Assembly: GCA_015061085.1 (NCBI GenBank)
Contig: SUXG01000002.1
Coordinates: 62,001 to 126,000, forward strand
Reading direction: 5' to 3'
DNA length: 64,000 nt
DNA from: Bacteroidales bacterium
Lineage (GTDB): Bacteria; Bacteroidota; Bacteroidia; Bacteroidales; Muribaculaceae
Within the stretch, counting starts at the first letter, position 1. Each line of letters starts with the position of its first letter. A program made the translations under genes and the position numbers. The notes under the pieces were generated by a model that was not told where the DNA came from, made no database searches, and saw only the letters and a program-made list of their open reading frames with translations. This document shows positions 57,770 through 64,000 of this stretch, piece after piece.

Positions 57770-58720
57770 TTAATATTGTTTTTCTACTATGAATGTTCCG
57801 CACGAATATCCACCACCGAAGACCATCAATGCGACCTTCTCGCCTTTGGCGATGTTATCGACATTTTGTGCCAACACCAATGGTGCTGATGCCGAGCCTG
57901 TGTTTCCGAGCTCTTCGATGTTGTTGATGAAGTGCTCCATTGGCAGACACAATTGGTGAGCCACTTGAGCCACAATGCGCTTGTTGGCCTGATGACAAAT
58001 AAAGTGAGCGATGTCGTCGATAGTGAGGCTAGCCTGTTGGAGCGAATTGTTGAGAGCATGAATCATGTAGCGACAAGCGTGGATAAACACGTCGCGACCA
58101 TCAGGCATTGTGATGCCGTCTTCTTTTGGACGAAGTTTAACGCCGTCAGGACCTTTGCCGACGTTGCCCAAACCTTGACTGAACACGTTGAGAATCTTCC
58201 AGTCTGTATCCTTGATTTGCTCCTTAGAAATGAAATAAGCGACAGCAGCATCGCCCCAGAGGTGACCACACTTAGGGTCCGATTCGTTGCTGTAGTATGT
58301 GTTGTGTTCGCTGCAGAGCAAAAGCGCCTTAGTGGCTTTGCCTGATGCGAAATATCCTTCGACAATTTCCAGACCATTGATAAACGATGAGCAAGCAGCT
58401 GATGCATAGACTGCACGCGCTCCGTCGATATTGTAGTGACGTTGAGCTACATGAGCCAATGTAGCGACAGTGTCGTATGCAGAGTAAGAAGCCGAAACTA
58501 TTAAATCAACTTCTTTGATGTCGTATGGCAAAGATGGGAGAGCATTCTCGATAGCTTCAAGTCCCATTGAGTCATGACCCTCGTTCTCGCCGGCTTTTGA
58601 GCGCGAAATAATGCCTGTGCGTTGCACAATCCAGTCAGATGTCAGACCGTTGACATTCAAAAAATGGTCATTTGTTATTCTTGTTGAGGGCACATAATAG
58701 CCCATTGCGTTTATAAACAT
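57770..58720 (-). CDS. 3-oxoacyl-[ACP] synthase III family protein
   Basis: 316 residues. Thiolase fold with Cys110 ('ASAACSSF'), His243 ('CHQANKR') and Asn273 ('LGNTGSAS'), the KASIII triad; 'WIVQRTGI' is the usual FabH N-terminal motif. It starts fatty acid or related acyl chain synthesis by condensing acyl-CoA with malonyl-ACP. It may be the housekeeping FabH or a variant for a specialised lipid; pairing with a TetR gene favours a regulated variant. Confidence 0.9.
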   Translation of the reverse strand: MFINAMGYYVPSTRITNDHFLNVNGLTSDWIVQRTGIISRSKAGENEGHDSMGLEAIENALPSLPYDIKEVDLIVSASYSAYDTVATLAHVAQRHYNIDGARAVYASAACSSFINGLEIVEGYFASGKATKALLLCSEHNTYYSNESDPKCGHLWGDAAVAYFISKEQIKDTDWKILNVFSQGLGNVGKGPDGVKLRPKEDGITMPDGRDVFIHACRYMIHALNNSLQQASLTIDDIAHFICHQANKRIVAQVAHQLCLPMEHFINNIEELGNTGSASAPLVLAQNVDNIAKGEKVALMVFGGGYSCGTFIVEKQY

Positions 58721-58723
58721 ATA

Positions 58724-59308
58724 TCATCTCTTTTTTATACCGTTTAATATCATATTGCTGATAATGGTTCTGACAACATGTTTGTTGATGCCTTGTTCAG
58801 CAAGGTTGTCTCTTATGTATGGCACATCAAGCCCGTGAATAGCATGCGTGATAATGATTGCGCAATGGTTGACATTTGCAATTTCAAATATCCCGGCATT
58901 TACTCCTTCAGATAGAATCGAACGTAAAATGGTGATTTCTTTTTGAGAAATAATCTTTCTTGCTCTATCGACCTTTCTGATGTCTCTGAAAAATCCTGCT
59001 TTGAGAGAGCCATTTCGCGAAACTATTTCTTTCATCGCAAGAAATCGGCATATAATGTATTCATGCAATTTCTCTTCTGCAGAGATGGGCTTGTTTGCGA
59101 TAGCACGCAATTTGTCGAGCAATTGTTCTGTTTCGCTTTCGATTACGGCATTGAAGATGTCTCGCTTGTTTCTAAAGTATGTATAGACGGTGCGTCTTCC
59201 TTTCTGAGAAGCAGAGGCAATATCGTTCATGGTAGTGTTTTCGACACCTTTGTTTGCAAAAAGTTGTCGAGCCACTTCAATCAGTTTGTCGCGAGTCTTT
59301 ATTACCAT
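58724..59308 (-). CDS. TetR/AcrR family regulator
   Basis: 194 residues. N-terminal HTH 'RDKLIEVARQLFANKGVEN' and 'TVYTYFRNKRDIFNAV'. The ATG at 59306-59308 starts the normal TetR N-terminus; a longer frame of 32 residues is not needed. It ends 3 bp before the KASIII gene, so it probably autoregulates the tetR-KASIII-fabG unit in response to an acyl signal (inference). Confidence 0.92.
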   Translation of the reverse strand: MVIKTRDKLIEVARQLFANKGVENTTMNDIASASQKGRRTVYTYFRNKRDIFNAVIESETEQLLDKLRAIANKPISAEEKLHEYIICRFLAMKEIVSRNGSLKAGFFRDIRKVDRARKIISQKEITILRSILSEGVNAGIFEIANVNHCAIIITHAIHGLDVPYIRDNLAEQGINKHVVRTIISNMILNGIKKR

Positions 59309-59371
59309 ATCAATCGGGCATGCTATATTTAATATGCAACGATAATATTGCACGTTTTTGTAAATTCTGTG

Positions 59372-59401
59372 CAAAAATAATATAAATTTTTCAGTTAGCA
59401 A
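59372..59401 (-). promoter_or_regulatory. Promoter of the tetR-KASIII-fabG operon
   Basis: Minus-strand TTG (complement of 59399-59401), 19 bp, TATTTTTG (complement of 59372-59379), 63 bp upstream of the tetR ATG. Confidence 0.65.
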
Positions 59402-59589
59402 CAAATTTAAGAGTTATTTTATATTAAATAGGAGATATTGATGTGTAAATATGACCTATAAAGACAAATATTTTTACCGACTTTAGGAAATCATGTCATT
59501 AAAATGAAATAATTTATGTTTGTAAAAAACTAAATTTAAACTCTTTTTTTAGCTCTTTTATGACAAAATAGAAAAAAAGTAAGGATTTT

Positions 59590-59621
59590 TTTGGTCAAAT
59601 AAAAAAAACGTTGTAACTTTG
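59590..59621 (+). promoter_or_regulatory. tRNA-fMet promoter with GCACTCG element
   Basis: TTTG (59590-59593), 20 bp, TAACTTTG (59614-59621), then CACTCGC. Leader to the tRNA is about 65 nt. Confidence 0.82.
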
Positions 59622-59689
59622 CACTCGCAAATGAGACGAATGAAGAGATGTAATTCATTGTTAACGTTTTCAGGTGCATTATTTTACAT

Positions 59690-59761
<72 letters not shown>

Positions 59762-59769
59762 CTAAGTTG

Positions 59770-59802
59770 AGAACCGAGCAGAAATGTTTGGTTCTTTTTT
59801 TT
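59770..59802 (+). terminator. Terminator after tRNA-fMet
   Basis: AGAACC/GGTTCT stem followed by eight T, ending 15 bp before the pseudouridine synthase start. Confidence 0.82.
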
Positions 59803-59816
59803 AATTTAGTGCAATT

Positions 59817-60491
59817 ATGGAAGTAGTCTATGAGGATAATCACATTATTATCGTAAATAAGCGACCGGGAGAGATAGTACAAGGCGATAAGACCGGCGAC
59901 ACGCCATTGGTGGAAACAGTGCGTCAGTACATCAAAGAAACGTACGCCAAGCCGGGTAATGTGTTTTGTGGTTTGGTTCATCGCATCGACCGTCCTGTTG
60001 GCGGGCTTGTAGTCTTTGCAAAAACGAGCAAAGCGCTTACTCGCATGAATGAGATGTTCAGACTTGGAGATGTTCACAAGACATATTGGGCTATTGTGCA
60101 GGGGCGTCCCAAGCAGCCGGAAGCTCACCTGACTCACTATATAACATCTGTGGAACGAAACAATAAGTCGTATGCTTCATTGCGTCCTAAAGAAGGTGCA
60201 TCCAAATCAGAACTTATTTATCGCACGCTTGCAGAAGGTGAAAATTATACACTTCTTGAGATAGACCTTATCACAGGACGTAAACACCAAATACGCGTTC
60301 AGCTTTCGACTACAGGCACTCCTATTAAAGGAGATTTGAAATATGGAGCACGTCGCAGCAATCCTGATGGCAGTATTTCCTTGCTTGCTCGCAGCATTCG
60401 ATTTATTCACCCTGTCTCAAAAAAAGAAATATACATCGAAGCTCCGATTCCGGATGATAAATTGTGGCAGTCTTTGACAGCCATGATTTAA
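59817..60491 (+). CDS. RluA-family pseudouridine synthase without S4 domain
   Basis: 224 residues. 'VHRIDRPVGGLVVFAKT' carries catalytic Asp58, and 'ITGRKHQIRVQLSTTG' completes the RluA-type core. It isomerises uridine to pseudouridine in tRNA or rRNA; lacking an S4 domain, it is closest to short RluA-like enzymes. Starts 15 bp after the tRNA-fMet terminator, so read-through transcription is possible. Confidence 0.92.
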   Translation: MEVVYEDNHIIIVNKRPGEIVQGDKTGDTPLVETVRQYIKETYAKPGNVFCGLVHRIDRPVGGLVVFAKTSKALTRMNEMFRLGDVHKTYWAIVQGRPKQPEAHLTHYITSVERNNKSYASLRPKEGASKSELIYRTLAEGENYTLLEIDLITGRKHQIRVQLSTTGTPIKGDLKYGARRSNPDGSISLLARSIRFIHPVSKKEIYIEAPIPDDKLWQSLTAMI

Positions 60492-60615
60492 TAATGGTCT
60501 GTACAAGTATTGTTTGAGAAAATTTCCTTATCTCTGCAATAGCCTTTGCTTTGGTCGGTTTATTGGAATAATATAGTAATAAATGATGCTTTGAAGTATA
60601 TTTGTGTCGGAAATG

Positions 60616-60647
60616 TTTTGATAAATTGTTAGAAAATATTAACTTTG
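60616..60647 (+). promoter_or_regulatory. tRNA-Pro(CGG) promoter with GCACTCG element
   Basis: TTTTG (60616-60620), 19 bp, TAACTTTG (60640-60647), then CACTCGC. Confidence 0.82.
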
Positions 60648-60665
60648 CACTCGCAAAATGGTTCA

Positions 60666-60738
60666 CGGGGTGTAGCACAGTTGGTAGCGCGCTACGTTCG
60701 GGACGTAGAGGTCGGGCGTTCGAGTCGCCTCACCCCGA
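60666..60738 (+). tRNA. tRNA-Pro (anticodon CGG)
   Basis: Acceptor CGGGGTG/CACCCCG, anticodon stem CTACG/CGTAG around TTCGGGA (anticodon CGG), T arm GGGCG-TTCGAGT-CGCCT, discriminator A, no encoded CCA. Shares its acceptor stem with the GGG tRNA at 42538. Confidence 0.94.
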
Positions 60739-60747
60739 CAAAGGACC

Positions 60748-60781
60748 AAGCCTAATGGACAATTGTCTGTTAGGCTTTTTT
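60748..60781 (+). terminator. Terminator after tRNA-Pro(CGG)
   Basis: Fifteen consecutive pairs (two G-T): AAGCCTAATGGACAA / TTGTCTGTTAGGCTT, no loop beyond the turn, then TTTTTTG. Confidence 0.9.
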
Positions 60782-60881
60782 GTTTAGGGAGAGGAAATGA
60801 GCTTCCCATAAGAATGTAAAAACTACAAATCTATAAAATTTTAATTTGAGCCTTTCTGCTCATGAAAAAATAATATGTGCC

Positions 60882-61775
60882 ATGAGAAAAGATTTGTTTA
60901 ATCGCTATATATGGATTGTTGATACAATTCAGCGATATGGTAAGATCACGCGTCGTGAATTGAATGAATTATGGCTTAAGTCAGTCGATGGAGACGGTGA
61001 ACCGATTCCTGCTCGCACTTTTTTTCATTATCGTAGGGCAATAGAGGAGAACTTTCAGATAGACATCGAGTGTAATAAAGCAGGTGAGTATTATATCGAT
61101 TCAAAGGGAACGCGTCAGGATCAACAGTTTAGAAATTGGCTTATGGACTCGTATGCAATGCGAGGTGTATTGAGCGATTCGTCGGCGATATCTGATAGAA
61201 TTTTGGTGGAGGATATTCCCTCTGCACGCAGATTTATGTCCTCTGTTATGGAGGCTATGAAGCAATCGAAGAAGATAGTCTTCACATATCAGAGCTACAA
61301 TCGTTCTTTGCCTGATGTCGGTATTGTGTTTCATCCATATTTTGTGAAATTATTTAAGCAGAGGTGGTATGTAATCGGTCTTAAAGAAAAGGACAAGGCG
61401 ATTAAGACGTATGCCTTGGATCGTATGACAGAAATGATAATATCCGAGGAGTCGTTTCAGATGCCGGAATCGATAGATCCGTCAACGTTTTTTGATGATT
61501 ATTTTGGTATTACGACATCGTTTGGCGAGGTTAAACGCATATCATTGCAAGTGAATTATAAGCAGGCGAAATATTTCAGGGCATTGCCGTTGCATCAAAG
61601 CCAAACAGAGGAACTTCATGATAGCTATTCGATATTCAGCTATCGCATGAAACTTACGGGCGACTTGGTGCGTGAACTGATGTGTTATGGTAGCAGCATT
61701 AAGGTGATTCAGCCTCAGGAGTTGCGTCTGATGATTCAAGAGGAACTCAAGAAAACTCTTGATCAATATGATTGA
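60882..61775 (+). CDS. WYL-domain transcriptional regulator
   Basis: 297 residues from the ATG at 60882 (a TTG 36 bp earlier would add twelve residues). N-terminal HTH ('IQRYGKITRRELNELWLK', 'RTFFHYRRAIEENF') and a WYL-type domain with 'FHPYFVKLFKQRWYVIGLKEKD' and 'YALDRM'. WYL regulators sense nucleic-acid-type or nucleotide ligands in DNA damage or defence contexts. No defence genes are adjacent here. Confidence 0.88.
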   Translation: MRKDLFNRYIWIVDTIQRYGKITRRELNELWLKSVDGDGEPIPARTFFHYRRAIEENFQIDIECNKAGEYYIDSKGTRQDQQFRNWLMDSYAMRGVLSDSSAISDRILVEDIPSARRFMSSVMEAMKQSKKIVFTYQSYNRSLPDVGIVFHPYFVKLFKQRWYVIGLKEKDKAIKTYALDRMTEMIISEESFQMPESIDPSTFFDDYFGITTSFGEVKRISLQVNYKQAKYFRALPLHQSQTEELHDSYSIFSYRMKLTGDLVRELMCYGSSIKVIQPQELRLMIQEELKKTLDQYD

Positions 61776-61814
61776 GGGTTTAAGGTTTAATTAGGCGTTA
61801 GCGGCAGAATAGTA

Positions 61815-61847
61815 ATTATAGATACTATAAATACTATAGGTACTATA
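61815..61847. repeat. Three phased ACTATA repeats
   Basis: TACTATA occurs three times at about 10-11 bp spacing between the WYL gene and pckA, i.e. on one helical face. Could be an operator or AT-rich spacer; nothing more can be said. Confidence 0.35.
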
Positions 61848-61853
61848 GACGCA

Positions 61854-61893
61854 AAATAGAAGTGGCGATGCGAGGTGCACCGCCACTTATTTT
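61854..61893. terminator. Terminator between the WYL gene and pckA
   Basis: AAGTGGCG/CGCCACTT (61860-61867, 61881-61888) extended by AAAATA/TATTTT flanks, so it can terminate both converging transcripts. Confidence 0.85.
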
Positions 61894-61912
61894 GTGGATT
61901 GATGTTGGTCGA

Positions 61913-63517
61913 TTAGAGTTTTGGACCTGCAGCCACAAGAGCCTTACCGGCTTCGTTGCCTTCGTATTTAGCGAAGTTCTTGATGAAGCGGCCTGCGAGG
62001 TCGTTAGCCTTAGTTTCCCATTCCTTAACGTCTGCGTAAGTGTCGCGTGGGTCGAGGATGTTAGGGTCAACGCCCGGAAGAGCAGTAGGAACTTCGAAGT
62101 CGAATACAGGGATCTTCTTAGTTTCGGCTGTGAGGATTGAGCCGTCGAGGATAGCGTCGATGATACCACGAGTGTCGCGGATAGAGATACGCTTGCCTGT
62201 ACCGTTCCAACCTGTGTTCACGAGGTAAGCCTTAGCGCCGTTAGCTTCCATGCGCTTAACGAGTTCTTCAGCATACTTAGTAGGGTGGAGTTCGAGGAAC
62301 GCCTGACCGAAGCAAGCTGAGAATGTAGGAGTAGGCTCAGTGATACCGCGTTCTGTACCTGCCAATTTAGCTGTGAAACCAGAGAGGAAGTAGTACTTAG
62401 TCTGCTCAGGAGTGAGGATAGACACAGGAGGAAGCACGCCGAATGCGTCAGCTGAAAGGAAGATGACGTTCTTAGCAGCAGGACCTGCAGAGATAGGGCG
62501 TACGATGTTGTTGATGTGCTCTATAGGGTAAGAAACGCGAGTGTTTTCAGTCACGCTCTTGTCGTTGAAGTCGATTTTGCCTTCAGCGTCAACAGTGACG
62601 TTTTCAAGCAATGCGTTGCGACGGATAGCGTTGAAGATGTCCGGTTCGCTTTCTTTGTCGAGGTTAATAACTTTAGCGTAGCAACCACCTTCGAAGTTGA
62701 ATACACCGTTGTCGTCCCAACCGTGTTCGTCGTCACCGATGAGGAGACGTTTAGGGTCAGTTGAGAGAGTAGTCTTACCTGTACCGGAGAGACCGAAGAA
62801 GATAGCAGTGTTTTCACCGTTCATGTCAGTGTTTGCAGAGCAGTGCATTGAAGCGATGCCCTTAAGAGGGAGGTAGTAGTTCATCATAGAGAACATACCC
62901 TTCTTCATTTCGCCACCGTACCAAGTGTTGATGATAACTTGTTCGCGAGAAGTGATGTTGAAGACAACAGCAGTCTCAGAGTTGAGGCCGAGTTCAGCGT
63001 AGTTTTCAACTTTAGCCTTAGAGGCGTTGTAAACGATGAAGTCTGGCTCAAAGTTTTCGAGTTCTTCAGCAGTAGGACGGATGAACATGTTAGTCACAAA
63101 GTGAGCTTGCCATGCCACTTCCATGATGAAGCGAACTGCCATGCGAGTGTCCTTGTTAGCACCGCAGAAACCATCAACAACGAAAAGGCGTTTGCCTGAA
63201 AGTTCGTTTTGTGCGATTTCCTTAACAGCAGACCATGTCTTTTCAGACACAGGCTTGTTGTCGTTCTTATATTCTTCAGATGTCCACCAAATAGTGTCTT
63301 TAGAGTTTTCATCCATAACGATGAATTTATCTTTAGGCGAACGACCTGTATAGATACCTGTCATTACGTTAACAGCGCCGAGTTCAGTGTTTTGACCTAC
63401 TTCAAAACCTTCAAGACCTGCTTTTGTTTCTTCAGCGAAGAGTTGTTCGTAAGATGGATTGTGAATAATCTCAGTCACATCCTTAATACCATACTTGCTT
63501 AAATCTAAATTTGCCAT
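61913..63517 (-). CDS. pckA: Phosphoenolpyruvate carboxykinase (ATP)
   Basis: 534 residues. P-loop GLSGTGKTT (242-250), 'TGRSPKDKF' with Arg59, and 'GDDEHGWDD' identify the ATP-dependent class. It interconverts oxaloacetate and PEP; in gut Bacteroidetes it usually runs toward oxaloacetate and succinate formation, conserving ATP from CO2 fixation. Codon use is strongly selected, fitting high expression. Confidence 0.97.
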   Translation of the reverse strand: MANLDLSKYGIKDVTEIIHNPSYEQLFAEETKAGLEGFEVGQNTELGAVNVMTGIYTGRSPKDKFIVMDENSKDTIWWTSEEYKNDNKPVSEKTWSAVKEIAQNELSGKRLFVVDGFCGANKDTRMAVRFIMEVAWQAHFVTNMFIRPTAEELENFEPDFIVYNASKAKVENYAELGLNSETAVVFNITSREQVIINTWYGGEMKKGMFSMMNYYLPLKGIASMHCSANTDMNGENTAIFFGLSGTGKTTLSTDPKRLLIGDDEHGWDDNGVFNFEGGCYAKVINLDKESEPDIFNAIRRNALLENVTVDAEGKIDFNDKSVTENTRVSYPIEHINNIVRPISAGPAAKNVIFLSADAFGVLPPVSILTPEQTKYYFLSGFTAKLAGTERGITEPTPTFSACFGQAFLELHPTKYAEELVKRMEANGAKAYLVNTGWNGTGKRISIRDTRGIIDAILDGSILTAETKKIPVFDFEVPTALPGVDPNILDPRDTYADVKEWETKANDLAGRFIKNFAKYEGNEAGKALVAAGPKL

Positions 63518-63608
63518 AGTTTTTATGAAAAATATTTATTTGTGTAAACTAAACAATTATAATGATGATAAGTTTGAATCTGAATACATAATTTTTGAAA
63601 TCCGAGTG

Positions 63609-63616
63609 CAAATTTA
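63609..63616 (-). promoter_or_regulatory. -7 element of pckA with GCACTCG extension
   Basis: Minus-strand TAAATTTG followed directly by CACTCGG, about 90 bp upstream of the ATG. Same extension as the tRNA promoters (GCACTCG). No clear TTG at -33. Confidence 0.55.
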
Positions 63617-63741
63617 GTAAAATAAATTTAATCTGCCACTATTGATTAAAGAAATTTTTCTTTATTAACATTTGGCGATATTATATTTTGGCGCTACTGT
63701 GTTTTTTTAATAAAAGAGTGATGTAACTATAAAATTATTTG

Positions 63742-63749
63742 TACCTTTG
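63742..63749 (+). promoter_or_regulatory. -7 element of the right-edge gene
   Basis: TACCTTTG, 37 bp upstream of the ATG at 63787; no matching -33 box. Confidence 0.45.
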
Positions 63750-63786
63750 TCGCTAATTTAAAATAAATTGATTAAAGCCAAGCATT

Positions 63787-64000
63787 ATGAGAAAAGCATT
63801 ACTATTATTAATTGCATTTTTGTTTGTTGCCGGTACATCTGTTTCTCAAACAATTTTATTGGAAGAAACATTTGATAATGGCGATTACAACAAATCGTTC
63901 CCATTGGTGTGGGATGGTGACGGTCTTGCTCCTCACAGTAGCATCTCGTCACTCTTTTTATCGGCTTCTACAGGCTCTTATCAGCCATGGTGGATCCTCA
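63787..64000 (+). CDS. Start of a secreted choice-of-anchor-J-like protein (runs off the right edge)
   Basis: 71 codons are present. Signal peptide 'MRKALLLLIAFLFVAGTSVSQ' is followed by 'TILLEETFDNG', the opening of choice-of-anchor J domains that are common in T9SS cargo. The remainder lies outside the window, so a C-terminal sorting domain cannot be checked. Confidence 0.75.
   Translation, partial: MRKALLLLIAFLFVAGTSVSQTILLEETFDNGDYNKSFPLVWDGDGLAPHSSISSLFLSASTGSYQPWWIL

Overview
The window looks like a chromosome segment from a Bacteroidales bacterium, most like a gut commensal of the Muribaculaceae/Bacteroides type. Evidence: promoters of the Bacteroidetes form (TTG/TTTG, 19-20 bp, TAnnTTTG), A-rich start regions instead of strong Shine-Dalgarno sites, type IX secretion (PorU, PorV) with matching C-terminal sorting tails, a fimbrillin-like lipoprotein, SusE/F-like modules, and Bacteroidetes-type Rex, DUF3078 and ATP-dependent PckA. 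The family assignment is inference; no rRNA lies in the window.

Layout. 1-6851 (minus): an operon parE - coaD - S41 protease - DUF3078 protein - two small secreted proteins. 7341-9379 (minus): obg and pgeF, coupled by a TAATG overlap. 9407-15108 (minus): a glycan cluster (LOG-family protein, polytopic membrane protein, GT2, SDR epimerase, MptE/DUF115-like protein, CBS-nucleotidyltransferase). 15272-21157 (plus): two large surface proteins, one with five SusE/F-like modules and one fimbrillin-like lipoprotein with a beta-helix. 21396-31554 (minus): ispF, porV, a second PorU-like protease, a FAH-like protein, rex and canonical porU. 31740-34073 (plus): GH25 lysozyme and an orphan zinc-ribbon protein. 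34241-38206 (plus): cvpA-sufC-sufD-sufS without sufB. 38297-42339 (minus): Mpv17-like membrane protein, then MATE-mtgA-GT2.

42538-48375 holds tRNA-Pro(GGG), a repeat-rich spacer, a 1271-residue Ig/cohesin-like/dockerin surface protein, and a 1 kb GC-rich array of 335-bp units packed with hairpins. 48375-56789 (plus) carries a PDZ protein, a secreted esterase, a TPR protein coupled to an outer-membrane barrel, and a small hypothetical protein. 56999-59308 (minus) is tetR-KASIII-fabG. The end has initiator tRNA, a pseudouridine synthase, tRNA-Pro(CGG), a WYL regulator, pckA, and the start of a secreted choice-of-anchor-J-like protein.

The main thread is cell-surface export: two sortase-like C25 peptidases plus PorV, with at least two probable cargo proteins. 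The most unusual features are the 335-bp hairpin array (with a diverged inverted relative near 18.1 kb), the tandem PorU paralogues, the sufB-less suf operon with a Cys-rich SufD tail, the dockerin between two cohesin-like domains, and a shared GCACTCG element just after the -7 box of all three tRNA promoters and of pckA.
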